From the NCBI RefSeq assembly GCF_020531845.1, contig NZ_JAJAVF010000002.1, positions 216,533 through 280,532 of the forward strand: a DNA stretch of 64,000 bases, written 5' to 3'. How positions within the stretch are numbered: position 1 is the first letter of the stretch; each line of letters begins with the position of its first letter. Made by a program: the position numbers and the translations under genes. The notes below the pieces were generated by a model, which had not been told where the DNA came from, did not search any database, and saw only the letters and a list, made by a program, of their open reading frames with translations. Shown here piece after piece: positions 18,189-27,431 of the stretch. The stretch is from Methylobacillus methanolivorans. GTDB lineage: Bacteria; Pseudomonadota; Gammaproteobacteria; Burkholderiales; Methylophilaceae.

Positions 18189-18635
18189 CTATGCACTAAC
18201 TAACCGTCCACTCTTGAGTCTGACATTGTCTCCTACAGAGTAGCGCGGTGTACTGTATTGTGTAATGGTGTGAAGCAGACCATTACCCATCTTGATCTTG
18301 ATCAGATAAGTTGCCTCAGAAGTTTTTTCACTGACTTGATAATTCTTCATTTTGTTTTCAAAAGAGCGGATCGATACCACGATGCCACAATCTGAGCATG
18401 CGCCAAGACTCGCGCCATTCTCACGGGGGGAGCGGTCTTTTGCCTGATTAAGCGTATTGCTAATCACCATTGCTGCATTTGGGTCAGTAATCAACTCCTG
18501 TGCAAGGTCAGGACGATATGTGTGAGCGACTGGAATAAGCCCGGTGATGGCAGCGCTACCAACTAGGCTGAATATGGTCAAAGCCGTTGCAGCGACGAGG
18601 ACCATTGGATGTGTTTTTTTAATATTGGATTGCAT
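18189..18635 (-). CDS. Small membrane-anchored protein of unknown function, apparent GlrR target
   Basis: 148 aa. A hydrophobic segment (about residues 11-33) could be an anchor or an uncleaved signal. The soluble part has a GACSDCG stretch, and its C-terminus (ITQYSTPRYSVGDNVRLKSGRL) resembles the tail of SlyB-like glycine-zipper lipoproteins. I see neither the zipper nor a lipobox, so I give no function. I start at the ATG at 18635. An ATG at 18647 has GGAG directly abutting it, and the longer TTG frame from 18716 overlaps the sigma-54 promoter and cannot be right. The gene is transcribed away from glrR. It has a sigma-54 promoter and a GlrR-like site upstream. Confidence 0.75.
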   Translation of the reverse strand: MQSNIKKTHPMVLVAATALTIFSLVGSAAITGLIPVAHTYRPDLAQELITDPNAAMVISNTLNQAKDRSPRENGASLGACSDCGIVVSIRSFENKMKNYQVSEKTSEATYLIKIKMGNGLLHTITQYSTPRYSVGDNVRLKSGRLVSA

Positions 18636-18700
18636 ATCTTCGTACATCTCCGACTTGGTTTTACTTGGTGTTTGCAGCCGAAATATTTGATTAATATATA

Positions 18701-18716
18701 GCGAAGAGTGTGCCAA
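18701..18716 (-). promoter_or_regulatory. Sigma-54 promoter of the 18635 gene
   Basis: On the minus strand TTGGCAC (18716-18710), then ACTCT, then TCGC. GG (18714-18713) and GC (18702-18701) are exactly ten bases apart. One mismatch to TGGCAC-N5-TTGC. It predicts a start of transcription near 18690. Confidence 0.75.
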
Positions 18717-18769
18717 CTTTAATTAATTATTTTAAATCAATGAGATATGGTTATTTTTAAGACATTGTT

Positions 18770-18811
18770 AATCATGCAATCTGTCTCAAAAGTGAGACAG
18801 ATTGCATGATT
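18770..18811. promoter_or_regulatory. 19 bp perfect palindrome containing a TGTC-N10-GACA site
   Basis: Arms 18770-18788 and 18793-18811 are perfectly complementary around a four-base AAAG loop. At its core, TGTC (18782-18785), ten bases, GACA (18796-18799) is the arrangement described for GlrR sites in enterobacteria. Its centre is about 76 bases upstream of the -24 element of the 18635 gene, a normal enhancer distance. A TGTC half site lies at 18764-18761 on the minus strand. Six T follow on the plus strand, so the RNA could also form a terminator-like hairpin, but no plus-strand gene reads into it. Confidence 0.65.
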
Positions 18812-18863
18812 TTTTATTAACGTATTGAATTTTAATGGAAAAATACGTCTCCGAAGAGAGACG

Positions 18864-20234
18864 TTAGTTTGTGGTGTTGTCGTGCTTGAACAACGCAGGC
18901 GTCAATTGATGACGTTGCAATAGCTTATAGAACTCTGTGCGATTACGTTGCGCCAGCCGGGCGGCTTGTGTGACGCCGCCATTAGTGGCCTTGAGTAATT
19001 TCACCAGATAGTCACGCTCAAAGTTTTTGCGTGCCACCTCAAATGGCACGATCCCGCCAATATCCTCTTGCAAGGCTTTTTGTACCAATGTGGCTGGAAT
19101 CAGTGGCGTGGTACAGAGTACGACGGTCTGCTCAACGATATTCTGCAACTGACGCACATTGCCTGGCCATGGGGCGGCAATGAGCAGTTCAAGTGCCTCG
19201 GGAGCAAAGCCATTGAGTTTCTTGCGATATTTGGTGGTCAGCTCATTGAGGAAATTATTAGCCAACAGCGAGATATCTTCGCGACGTGCCGCCAAGGCAG
19301 GAATTTCAAGGCCGACCACATTGATGCGATAGTAGAGATCCTCCCGGAAACGACCGGATTTCATTTCTTCTGCAAGATTACGGTGGGTGGCAGAAATGAC
19401 CCTTACATCAATGTGAATACTTGTACTTGACCCTACAGGGCGAATCGCACGCTCTTGTAATGCGCGCAGTAACTTGACCTGTAAGGGTAAGGGCATGTCG
19501 CCGATTTCATCCAGAAACAGGGTGCCGCCATCAGCCGTTTGAAAGAGGCCTTTATGATCACGCAATGCGCCTGTGAAAGCGCCTTTGCTATGACCAAATA
19601 ATTCGGATTCCAGCAAAGCCTCGGGAATAGCGCCGCAGTTGATGGCAACAAAAGGTTTATCCCGGCGAGGGCTGGCTTGGTGAATGGCACGGGCAAGCAG
19701 TTCCTTACCAGTACCACTTTCACCTTGGATAAATACGCTGGCATCAGAAATTGCCATGAGTTTGGCTTGCCCAAGCAGGTTTTCCATCTGCGGGCTACGG
19801 GTGACGATGCTCTTACGCCACTCGTTGTCTCCATCTTCGGCATGGTTCTGTAATGCCCCTGTGCCAACACGTAATGCAGCCTCTACTTGCTGGAGCAATG
19901 ATTTGCTGTCAAATGGCTTGGTTAGAAAGCCAAAAACACCGCGTTGGGTTGCGTCGACTGCTTCAGGAATGGAACCATGGGCGGTCACCATGATGACGGG
20001 AAGAGATGGGTCGGACTTATGGATGACATCGAACAGAGCCAAGCCATCCATGCCAGGCATGCGCAAATCCGTAATGACCAGGCTAGGGCGGCTGATGGCA
20101 ATTTGCGACAGTGCCTCTTCTGCATTGGTTGCAGTCACGACCTGGTAACCAGCTGCCTTGAGCCGCATGCCCATCAGCTTGAGGATGTCTGGGTCATCAT
20201 CAACAGTTAGTATTTTCTTTACTACTTCAGTCAT
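18864..20234 (-). CDS. glrR: GlrR/QseF-type sigma-54 response regulator
   Basis: 456 aa: receiver domain (about 8-120; DDD near the start, phosphorylated Asp in ITDLRMPG, Lys in LTKPF), sigma-54 AAA+ domain (about 145-380) and a Fis-type DNA-binding tail. Walker A is GESGTGKE; the sigma-54 contact loop GAFTGA is intact in KGAFTGAL; the switch region GGTLFLDEIGD is present. The tail has RNRTEFYKLLQRH, nearly identical to E. coli GlrR. It should activate sigma-54 promoters when phosphorylated by GlrK. It overlaps qseG by four bases (ATGA). In enterobacteria the system controls the glmY small RNA and rpoE; targets here are inferred from the nearby site. Confidence 0.93.
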   Translation of the reverse strand: MTEVVKKILTVDDDPDILKLMGMRLKAAGYQVVTATNAEEALSQIAISRPSLVITDLRMPGMDGLALFDVIHKSDPSLPVIMVTAHGSIPEAVDATQRGVFGFLTKPFDSKSLLQQVEAALRVGTGALQNHAEDGDNEWRKSIVTRSPQMENLLGQAKLMAISDASVFIQGESGTGKELLARAIHQASPRRDKPFVAINCGAIPEALLESELFGHSKGAFTGALRDHKGLFQTADGGTLFLDEIGDMPLPLQVKLLRALQERAIRPVGSSTSIHIDVRVISATHRNLAEEMKSGRFREDLYYRINVVGLEIPALAARREDISLLANNFLNELTTKYRKKLNGFAPEALELLIAAPWPGNVRQLQNIVEQTVVLCTTPLIPATLVQKALQEDIGGIVPFEVARKNFERDYLVKLLKATNGGVTQAARLAQRNRTEFYKLLQRHQLTPALFKHDNTTN

Positions 20235-20809
20235 TTACTCCCACTCCGGTTAGGATCTTTCAGCGATTTCTGCATCATGGTCCTTTCAATTTTTTTGAGA
20301 TCATCCAGCTTTTGCTGCAAACCATTGGCTTTTTGCTGGTTTTCTTCTGCACGGCGCAGTTCTTCACGTAAGCGTTGGTTGAGCTTGGTTGTTTCCGCTG
20401 CATTGTCACGGAGGATGGACACGATAGCGCTTTCTTCCTTGCTCAGCTGTTTTTCACGCGCCAACTCATCAAGCAAAGGTTGTGCCTTGAGCGGGTCTCG
20501 TAACTTGCTGCCAGGGACCGAATAGATAATGGCTACCCGGGTTTTTTGTTGTAAGTCATTATTGTTATTGCTGGTTTTTTGCAAGGCTGCCGCTAATTCC
20601 TTTTTTTGCAGCTCTAACGATAATTCAGAAAAGTTGCTGATGAATTCCAGCAGGTTGGGCTCAGTGTGGTGTTCCTTATGGCTATTCACCTGTGAGACTG
20701 CAGTGGGCGATGAGGTTTTCTCAAGAGTGCCCGTTGATTGTGGCTGGTGGGCACATGCGTTTAGCAGGGTGCCTGCGATGGCAAGGGAAATTAAGTGTTT
20801 GGAATTCAT
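20231..20809 (-). CDS. qseG: QseG-like lipoprotein
   Basis: 192 aa. A signal peptide with lipobox LLNAC (Cys near residue 19) predicts a lipoprotein. The rest is charged and helical: a stretch rich in Gln and Lys near 70-90, then a coiled coil from about 135 to 180 (RRAEENQQKANGL region). It lies between sensor and regulator and overlaps both by four bases. In enterobacteria QseG sits in the same place and binds GlrK to stimulate it. Sequence conservation of this family is low, so position, lipobox and coiled coil carry the call. Confidence 0.8.
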   Translation of the reverse strand: MNSKHLISLAIAGTLLNACAHQPQSTGTLEKTSSPTAVSQVNSHKEHHTEPNLLEFISNFSELSLELQKKELAAALQKTSNNNNDLQQKTRVAIIYSVPGSKLRDPLKAQPLLDELAREKQLSKEESAIVSILRDNAAETTKLNQRLREELRRAEENQQKANGLQQKLDDLKKIERTMMQKSLKDPNRSGSK

Positions 20810-22311
20810 GCAGTGACAGCTTTCAAGGGGAGGGAAACGCGGAAGTGTGCTCCGTGTTCCGAGGGCAATAAAATGATTTCGCCACCATGGGCATCTACGT
20901 ATTCCTTGGCGATGGAAAGTCCCAGGCCGCTACCACTGACCAGGCTTTCATACACACTATCACCACGGTAGAAAGGATCGAATAACTTGGCTTTATCCGC
21001 TGACATGACACCAGGGCCGCCATCATGTACTTCGATGATGGCATGATCAGCTTGGTGCGTAATACTGATACGGATGTTGCTGGATGGCGAAGTATATTTG
21101 ATGGCATTCGACACTAGGTTATCGAATACAGAATGGATTTTTTCGTGATCCCCCATAATCTCGGTGGGGAAAAAATCACGTTGGATGCCAATATTCTTGT
21201 TGCTGATGGTCAGTGAATAATCAGCCAAGATATCTTCTGCAAGCTTGGTCAGTGCGATGGGCTCTAGTTTTAACTGAGGTGCATGAAATTGCACGGCAGT
21301 ATAGTTCAGTAGGTTTTCTATCATTTTTTGCAGGCGCAAACTGCTTTCACGCAGTATGCCGGCAATCTCGCGCTGTTGTGGTGTGAGAGTGCCCCCCACT
21401 TCGTCACCAAGCAACTCGCTACCTTCACGAATGGCCGTGAGTGGGGTTTTGAGCTCATGAGATACATTGCGCAGAAAGCGTTGTTTTTGCTGATCCAGCT
21501 CATTCAATTGTGCACGTAGCCAATCCAGGCGCTCGCCTAGGTTACGCAGGTCCCCTGGGCCGTCAATACTGATAGGCTCGGTATAGTCTCCCTCACCAAG
21601 CTTGCGAATAGCCGCATCCATACGCCTGATTGGCTGTGCTACCAGGAAGGTGATCATTAAGGCGACCAACAAGGCAACCGGAATGAGCGTGAGGGTTTGC
21701 CAGAGCATGATCTGCTGCGTGCGTTCGGCAGTCTCTGCGAGAATGGCGGATTCACGGTCAATCTGGCGATTGTTTTCGTCCAAGATATTCTGGGCCTTGG
21801 CGGTCAGGTCGGCAAAGCGATCCACGGTTTCTTCAATCAGAGGAGCAGGATTAGCCGGATGAACAACGCTCTGAAAGAGAGATAGTTCTTCACTGGAGAG
21901 CTGGATCAACGCATGTTTCTGCCTATTGGTCATCGGCAGTTGATCAAGGTCTTGCCATGCGTCTACAAATTTCTCGTGGGCTTTCTCGTAATTTTCCAGC
22001 AAGAGTGCATCTTCTAGGACGAAATATTGCCTGGCACTACGCTCCATAAAGGTGATCTGCTCCACGAGCGCGCGGCTGGCACGGGTAGCCTGCACGGCTT
22101 GGGTCACTGTATCGCGGCTTTGGGTTGCCAGACGGTCAAGGTAAAGGGCTGCATTACCAAAAGCAAACAACAGTGGCAGCATGGCTAGGGCAAAGCCAAT
22201 GAGTAGTAGCTTGAGAAAGGATTTTGGGTAGGCAATCTGCAAAACTTGGGTTCCGTTTCTTTCGTTAGCGATGCTTGAATGATGAGGTAAACCATGGCAT
22301 TCGGCCCTCAT
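20806..22311 (-). CDS. glrK: GlrK/QseE-type sensor histidine kinase
   Basis: 501 aa. A membrane segment near residues 32-54 and one near 207-229 bracket a helical periplasmic domain of about 150 residues. HAMP follows, then a HisKA domain with the phosphoacceptor in FLRNVSHELKTPLTAIREGSELL (closely matching E. coli GlrK), then an HATPase domain with N, G1 (VHDGGPG) and G2 (GSGLGLSIAK) boxes. It should phosphorylate GlrR. The start is doubtful: about 23 residues precede the usual family start. A TTG near 22242, with GGA eight bases before it, would begin at LQIAYPKSF, as homologs do. Confidence 0.92.
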   Translation of the reverse strand: MRAECHGLPHHSSIANERNGTQVLQIAYPKSFLKLLLIGFALAMLPLLFAFGNAALYLDRLATQSRDTVTQAVQATRASRALVEQITFMERSARQYFVLEDALLLENYEKAHEKFVDAWQDLDQLPMTNRQKHALIQLSSEELSLFQSVVHPANPAPLIEETVDRFADLTAKAQNILDENNRQIDRESAILAETAERTQQIMLWQTLTLIPVALLVALMITFLVAQPIRRMDAAIRKLGEGDYTEPISIDGPGDLRNLGERLDWLRAQLNELDQQKQRFLRNVSHELKTPLTAIREGSELLGDEVGGTLTPQQREIAGILRESSLRLQKMIENLLNYTAVQFHAPQLKLEPIALTKLAEDILADYSLTISNKNIGIQRDFFPTEIMGDHEKIHSVFDNLVSNAIKYTSPSSNIRISITHQADHAIIEVHDGGPGVMSADKAKLFDPFYRGDSVYESLVSGSGLGLSIAKEYVDAHGGEIILLPSEHGAHFRVSLPLKAVTA

Positions 22312-22379
22312 CTTAAACTATCTCATTTATGAGGGGCAGACGGTGCTTGTCCTACAAGGCTCCGAGAGATAACTCCAAG

Positions 22380-22385
22380 TATAAT
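22380..22385 (+). promoter_or_regulatory. TATAAT box just before folA
   Basis: A perfect -10 hexamer ends six bases before the folA ATG (22392), so transcription would begin at or next to the start codon. I see no good -35 at 16-18 bases, so the promoter is only a candidate. Confidence 0.45.
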
Positions 22386-22391
22386 AGAGCC

Positions 22392-22877
22392 ATGGCTAAA
22401 CTCTCTCTTATCGTGGCCGTGGCACAGAATCGTGTCATTGGCTTCAACAATACCTTGCCCTGGCATTTGCCGGAGGATCTCAAACGCTTTCGTGCCCTGA
22501 CAACAGGGCACCATATCATCATGGGGCGCAAGACTTATGAGTCCTTGAATCGCTTATTGCCAGACCGCACTACCGTCATCGTGACGCGTAATCAGGCCTA
22601 TGAAGTGCCAGGCGCATTGATCGCCAACAGCCTGGAGCAGGCAATCGCCTTGGCAGCCAATGATAACGAAGCCTTCCTGATTGGTGGCGCGGAACTGTAT
22701 CAAGTTGGCTTGAAGCTGGCCGATCGCCTGTATATCACTGAGATTGAGGCAGAGTTTACAGGTGATGCCTTTTTGCCCGAGTTCGATTTGCAGGATTGGC
22801 AAGAGGTATCACGAGAGGAGTCAATCAGTGCGAAAGGCTTGCCGTTTCGCTATGTAACCTACGAACGCAGGAAATAA
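22392..22877 (+). CDS. folA: Dihydrofolate reductase
   Basis: 161 aa, standard chromosomal DHFR length. It reduces dihydrofolate to tetrahydrofolate, replacing the folate oxidised by ThyA. It begins MAKLSLIVAVAQN. The folate site NTLPWHLPEDLKRFR, the cofactor motif IIMGRKTYESL and FLIGGAELY are all present. An in-frame ATG at 22329 would add 21 residues with no DHFR similarity and run through the TATAAT box, so 22392 is preferred. It diverges from glrK. Confidence 0.96.
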   Translation: MAKLSLIVAVAQNRVIGFNNTLPWHLPEDLKRFRALTTGHHIIMGRKTYESLNRLLPDRTTVIVTRNQAYEVPGALIANSLEQAIALAANDNEAFLIGGAELYQVGLKLADRLYITEIEAEFTGDAFLPEFDLQDWQEVSREESISAKGLPFRYVTYERRK

Positions 22878-22900
22878 ATAGCCTGATCATCAAGCTCATC

Positions 22901-22931
22901 CTGAAGTTACCGGGGAGGCCGGCAACTTCAG
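22901..22931. terminator. Stem-loop between convergent folA and the decarboxylase gene
   Basis: CTGAAGTT-A-CCGG pairs with CCGG-C-AACTTCAG (one A/C mismatch) around GGAGG. Neither side has a T-run, so termination is uncertain. Confidence 0.45.
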
Positions 22932-22941
22932 TGAGTCACAT

Positions 22942-25182
22942 TTAATTGGCGACGCAATCTACATAGTAGTGGGCCTTGCCATCGACCACTTCCTTCACCA
23001 AGCCGTGTACATCTGTCTCGAATCCTGGGAAGCGCTCGTTGAACTCACGGGCAAAACGCAGGTAGTTGATGATGACCTTGTTAAAGCGCTCGCCTGGAAT
23101 CAGTAGTGGAATACCTGGTGGGTAAGGGGTCAACAAGACAGCGGTGATACGGCCTTCCAGTTCATCGATCAGTACGCGGTCGATCTTGCGGTGCGCCACC
23201 TTGGCAAAAGCATCGGTAGGCTTCATGGCCGGAATCATGTTGGACAAATACATTTCGGTGGTCAGTCTTGCCACGTCATTGGCTTTATATATTTCATGAA
23301 TCTGGGTGCATAAATCCCGCAGGCCAATCCGTTCGTAGCGCGGATGCTTGGCGATAAACTCTGGCAAAACCTTCCATAGTGGCTGGTTTTTGTCGTAATC
23401 GTCCTTAAACTGCTGCAAGGCCGTCACCATGGTATTCCAGCGGCCTTTGGTGATGCCGATGGTAAACATGATGAAGAAGGAGTAGAGGCCGGTTTTCTCC
23501 ACGATAACGCCATGTTCGGCCAAGTACTTGGTCACGATCGCGGCAGGGATGCCGATGTCGTCGGAGAATGCACCATCTACATCCAATCCTGGCGTGATGA
23601 TGGTCGCCTTGATCGGGTCGAGCATATTGAAGCCTTCGGCCAGATTGCCAAACCCGTGCCAGCGTTCGCCAGCCTTCAGCATCCAGGATTCGCGCTCTTC
23701 AATCCCTTCTTCGGAAAGGTCATCTGGTCCCCAGACCTTGAACCACCAGTCTGCGCCCCATTCCTCATCTACCTTGCGCATGGCACGGCGGAAGTCCAGG
23801 GCTTCCATGATGGATTCTTCCACCAGGGCAGTACCACCGGGCGCTTCCATCATGGCAGCCGCAACATCACAGCTGGCGATAATGGAGTATTGCGGGCTGG
23901 TTGAAGTGTGCATCAGATAAGCCTCGTTGAAGAGGTCTCTATCCAGTTGAATATCCTGCGCGTCTTGCACCAATATCTGCGAAGCCTGGCTCAGGCCAGC
24001 GAGCAATTTGTGCGTGGATTGGGTAGAGAACACCATGGATTCCTTGCAACGCGGACGATCTGCGCCGATGGCATGGTAATCGCCATAGAAGTCGTGGAAG
24101 GTGGCATGTGGCAGCCAGGCCTCGTCGAAATGCAGGGTATCAATCTTGCCATCCAGCATTTCCTTAATTTCCTCGACGTTGTATAGCACGCCATCATAGG
24201 TAGATTGCGTGATGGTCAGCACACGTGGCTTGACCGTTTTGTCGCCGATGAATGGGTTGGCTTCCAGTTTTTTCTGGATGTTTTCCCAGGAGAATTCTGC
24301 CTTGGGAATAGGCCCAATAATGCCGAAATGATTGCGCGTCGGCATGAGGAAGATGGGAATCGCGCCAGTCATGATGATGGAGTGCAACACCGACTTGTGG
24401 CAGTTACGGTCAACAATGACGACGTCGCCTGGAGCAACGGTGGAGTTCCACACGATCTTGTTGGAAGTGGAAGTGCCATTGGTGACGAAGTAAAGATGGT
24501 CGCAATTGAAAATGCGCGCGGCATTACGTTCCGAAGCGGCTACCGGGCCGGTGTGGTCCAGCAGTTGGCCCAGTTCGTCCACTGCATTGCAGACGTCCGC
24601 GCGCAGCATGTTCTCGCCGAAAAACTGGTGGAACATCTGGCCGACTGGCGACTTCAGGAAGGCGACACCGCCTGAGTGTCCAGGGCAATGCCAGGAATAA
24701 GAGCCATCTGCTGCATAATGGGTCAACGCGCGGAAAAAAGGTGGTGGGAGGCTATCCAGGTAGGTACGCGCTTCACGCACGATATAGCGTGCGACAAACT
24801 CCGGCGTATCCTCAAACATATGGATGAAGCCATTCAATTCGCGCAGAATCTCATTGGGAATATGGCGCGATGTGCGGGTTTCACCGTGCAGGAAGATGGG
24901 AATTTCTTCGTTGCGGAAGCGGATTTCGTCAACAAAATTACGCAGGTTCTCCAGCGCATGAGGAGACTCCTCAACGAATTCCTCATCATCAATCGACAGG
25001 ATAAAAGCAGAAGCACGGCTTTGCTGCTGGGCAAACGAAGTGAGGTCGCCATAGCTGGTCACGCCCAATACTTCAAAGCCTTCGTCCTCAATAGCTTTGG
25101 CGAGCACGCGAATGCCCAGGCCTGAAGAGTTTTCTGAGCGGAAATCTTCGTCAATGATGACGACTGGAAAGCGAAATTTCAT
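22942..25182 (-). CDS. Orn/Lys/Arg decarboxylase (AdiA/LdcC family)
   Basis: 746 aa, the length of the large fold-type I basic amino acid decarboxylases. N-terminal wing domain (1-130) in the style of a receiver fold; PLP domain (about 140-470) with WHCPGHSGG, FVTNGTSTSNK, HFDEAWLPHA and the PLP lysine in STHKLLAGLSQAS; C-terminal domain with TPYPPGIPLLIPGE. A product of agmatine, cadaverine or putrescine is possible. Arginine is commonest among betaproteobacterial relatives, but the substrate cannot be read with certainty. GGAGG lies four bases before the ATG. There is no antiporter gene beside it, unlike enterobacterial acid-resistance pairs, which suggests polyamine supply rather than acid resistance. 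Confidence 0.9.
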   Translation of the reverse strand: MKFRFPVVIIDEDFRSENSSGLGIRVLAKAIEDEGFEVLGVTSYGDLTSFAQQQSRASAFILSIDDEEFVEESPHALENLRNFVDEIRFRNEEIPIFLHGETRTSRHIPNEILRELNGFIHMFEDTPEFVARYIVREARTYLDSLPPPFFRALTHYAADGSYSWHCPGHSGGVAFLKSPVGQMFHQFFGENMLRADVCNAVDELGQLLDHTGPVAASERNAARIFNCDHLYFVTNGTSTSNKIVWNSTVAPGDVVIVDRNCHKSVLHSIIMTGAIPIFLMPTRNHFGIIGPIPKAEFSWENIQKKLEANPFIGDKTVKPRVLTITQSTYDGVLYNVEEIKEMLDGKIDTLHFDEAWLPHATFHDFYGDYHAIGADRPRCKESMVFSTQSTHKLLAGLSQASQILVQDAQDIQLDRDLFNEAYLMHTSTSPQYSIIASCDVAAAMMEAPGGTALVEESIMEALDFRRAMRKVDEEWGADWWFKVWGPDDLSEEGIEERESWMLKAGERWHGFGNLAEGFNMLDPIKATIITPGLDVDGAFSDDIGIPAAIVTKYLAEHGVIVEKTGLYSFFIMFTIGITKGRWNTMVTALQQFKDDYDKNQPLWKVLPEFIAKHPRYERIGLRDLCTQIHEIYKANDVARLTTEMYLSNMIPAMKPTDAFAKVAHRKIDRVLIDELEGRITAVLLTPYPPGIPLLIPGERFNKVIINYLRFAREFNERFPGFETDVHGLVKEVVDGKAHYYVDCVAN

Positions 25183-25285
25183 GAGGCCTCCTGAAGGCAG
25201 CCTAGGGGGTAATTAAAAAAGCGGAATATAACACACTCAATTGCGCTGGATATGACAAAGGCGCGACTGAGTGTATTGGCGTAAA

Positions 25286-25852
25286 TCAGATCTTGGGTAA
25301 CGTGACGCCTACTTGGCCTTGGTACTTACCACCTCTATCTTTATAAGAGGTCTCGCATTCTTCGTCTGATTCCAAGAACAATACTTGAGCACATCCTTCA
25401 CCGGCATAAATCTTGGCTGGCAGCGGGGTGGTGTTACTGAACTCCAGTGTCACATAACCTTCCCATTCTGGCTCGAACGGAGTGACGTTGACGATGATGC
25501 CACATCGCGCGTAGGTGGACTTACCCAAGCACACCGTCAGTACGCTGCGGGGAATACGGAAATATTCGACCGTGCGTGCCAGTGCAAAGGAGTTTGGCGG
25601 AATGATGCAGAAATCATTCTTGAATTCGACAAAGGAATTGGGATCGAAATTCTTAGGGTCGACGATGGTGCTGTTGATGTTGGTGAATACCTTAAACTCA
25701 TCAGCGCAACGAATATCGTAGCCATAGCTCGAGGTGCCATAGGAGACGATTTTTTCGCCGTTTACTTCACGGATCAGGTTAGGCTCGAATGGCTCTATCA
25801 TGCCGTGTTGCTCTGCCATGCGGCGTATCCACTTGTCGGATTTTATGCTCAT
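25286..25852 (-). CDS. dcd: dCTP deaminase
   Basis: 188 aa, the usual Dcd length. It deaminates dCTP to dUTP, feeding dUMP to Thy[10 protein letters not shown] near residue 42, [10 protein letters not shown] near 110 and the catalytic Glu in [23 protein letters not shown] are present. It lies downstream of a terminator that closes zwf. Confidence 0.97.
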   Translation of the reverse strand: MSIKSDKWIRRMAEQHGMIEPFEPNLIREVNGEKIVSYGTSSYGYDIRCADEFKVFTNINSTIVDPKNFDPNSFVEFKNDFCIIPPNSFALARTVEYFRIPRSVLTVCLGKSTYARCGIIVNVTPFEPEWEGYVTLEFSNTTPLPAKIYAGEGCAQVLFLESDEECETSYKDRGGKYQGQVGVTLPKI

Positions 25853-25876
25853 TGCAATCTCTTTCGCTGGAAAGAC

Positions 25877-25904
25877 AAAAAGCGGAGTGTTAGCACTCCG
25901 CTTT
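25877..25904 (-). terminator. Terminator after zwf
   Basis: AAAGCGGAGTG (25879-25889), TTAG loop, CACTCCGCTTT (25894-25904): an 11 bp stem. Read on the minus strand it is followed by a T-run, so it ends the gnd-zwf transcript just before dcd. Confidence 0.88.
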
Positions 25905-25923
25905 GTTTCGTCATCAGAATGAA

Positions 25924-27402
25924 TTACTGTTGGTCGCCGCCGAGGGCAATGCTGTAGCGCCAGAACTGATCTTCATGCTCGAAAATCACCTTGGAAGCTT
26001 CAGGGTCGCTGCTGCCAGCAGGATATTGGTGCACAGGCTGGCGATCCTTGGCCCAGGCCTCAATCACTGGATCAACCAGGCGCCATTGTGCCTCTACTTC
26101 ACTGATGTGCAGGTAGAGCGAGTTGTCACCTTCCATCAGGTTGAGCAGCAAGGCCTCGTAGGCATCAATGGTTTCGTCGCCTTCCTGGCGATTTGCACCA
26201 TCAAGCTCAATGGTGCGGGTGGCAATATCCAGACCAGGAATCTTGGACTGGATTTCCAGCTTGATGCATTCACGTGGTTGGATGCCGATGATGAGCCAGT
26301 TTTGATCTTGGCCTTTACCCAGTTGCAGCGGGGCTTTCTTGAAGCGGATGGAGATGCGCGTATCAGCTTCGTGCAAGCGCTTGGCGGTGCGGATGTAAAA
26401 GGGCACGCCTTTCCAGCGCGGATTGTCGATAAATAGCTTGAGGGCAGCATAGGTTTCTACCACGCTGCTGCTATCGCCGAGTTCTTCCAGATAGCCAGGG
26501 ACTTTTTCGCCCTTTACTTCGCCAGGGGAATATTGTGCACGGAACGCATTCTTTTCCAGTTCGCTGACCGGGATAGGGCGAATAGCTTCCAGAACCTTGA
26601 TCTTCTCGGCGCGGATGTCGTCCGGGCTCAAGGAAGCTGGTTGTTCCATGGCGGTCAGGGCCAGGGTCTGCAGCACATGACTCTGGATCATGTCACGCAG
26701 CGCACCAGTGGCGTCATAGAACTGGGTACGCTCACCCACGCCAAGCTGCTCGGTGTTGGTGATCTGTACGTGGTCGATGTAATCCTTGTTCCACAATGGT
26801 TCGAGGATGGTATTGGCAAAGCGTTGCAGCATGATGTTCTGCAATGCAGATTTGCCAAGGTAGTGATCGATACGGTAGATCTGGCTTTCCTTGAGGTGCT
26901 TGGTGATCGAGGATTGCAGCTCTTGCGCAGTCTTCAAATCAGTGCCAAATGGCTTTTCCACCACAACACGGCGCCAGTACTTGTCTTCCTGGGTCAGGCC
27001 GACGCCAGCCAATTGCTCAACGATGGTGGCGAAGTCGGAAGGGCGCACGGAAAGGAAGTAGGCCAGGTTTTGTGGGAACACAGCTTCGTTCGACAAGGTT
27101 TCCTTCAGGCGGGTGAAGGAGGTTGCATCATCCGGTGGATTGGCATGGTAATGATGGCGCTCGATAAAACGCTCGAACACTGCCTGGTCATAGCCATTTT
27201 TGAACTTGGCATCCAGCATGCCCTTGATGTCGGCAAGCCATGCCTCGCGCGACACCTGGCTGCGGCCAACGGAAAGGATGGCCATCTTCTCGGGCAAGCG
27301 ACCTGCTTGGTCAAGACGGAACAGGCCAGGCATGAGCTTGATGCGGGAGAGGTTGCCGCTCGCACCAAACAGAACGAGGGTACAGGGGTCTATGACTTTC
27401 AT
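25924..27402 (-). CDS. zwf: Glucose-6-phosphate 1-dehydrogenase
   Basis: 492 aa, normal Zwf length. It oxidises glucose-6-phosphate to 6-phosphogluconolactone. The nucleotide site [17 protein letters not shown] lies at the N-terminus. EKPFG follows, and the substrate motif RIDHYLGK with the catalytic His is near residue 180. In RuMP-cycle methylotrophs this step opens the cyclic oxidation of formaldehyde to CO2. It follows gnd by about 60 bases that contain a strong hairpin. Confidence 0.97.
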   Translation of the reverse strand: MKVIDPCTLVLFGASGNLSRIKLMPGLFRLDQAGRLPEKMAILSVGRSQVSREAWLADIKGMLDAKFKNGYDQAVFERFIERHHYHANPPDDATSFTRLKETLSNEAVFPQNLAYFLSVRPSDFATIVEQLAGVGLTQEDKYWRRVVVEKPFGTDLKTAQELQSSITKHLKESQIYRIDHYLGKSALQNIMLQRFANTILEPLWNKDYIDHVQITNTEQLGVGERTQFYDATGALRDMIQSHVLQTLALTAMEQPASLSPDDIRAEKIKVLEAIRPIPVSELEKNAFRAQYSPGEVKGEKVPGYLEELGDSSSVVETYAALKLFIDNPRWKGVPFYIRTAKRLHEADTRISIRFKKAPLQLGKGQDQNWLIIGIQPRECIKLEIQSKIPGLDIATRTIELDGANRQEGDETIDAYEALLLNLMEGDNSLYLHISEVEAQWRLVDPVIEAWAKDRQPVHQYPAGSSDPEASKVIFEHEDQFWRYSIALGGDQQ

Positions 27403-27431
27403 TCAGTGTTCTCTAATCAGGTTGGTCATGG

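Noticed and set aside
18636..18716. Longer N-terminus for the 18635 gene from a TTG at 18716
   Set aside because: The added codons coincide with the sigma-54 promoter and the predicted transcription start, so they would not be in the mRNA.
18770..18811. The 19 bp palindrome as a plain terminator of glrR
   Set aside because: In the glrR direction no T-run follows; T follows only on the plus strand, where no gene reads in.
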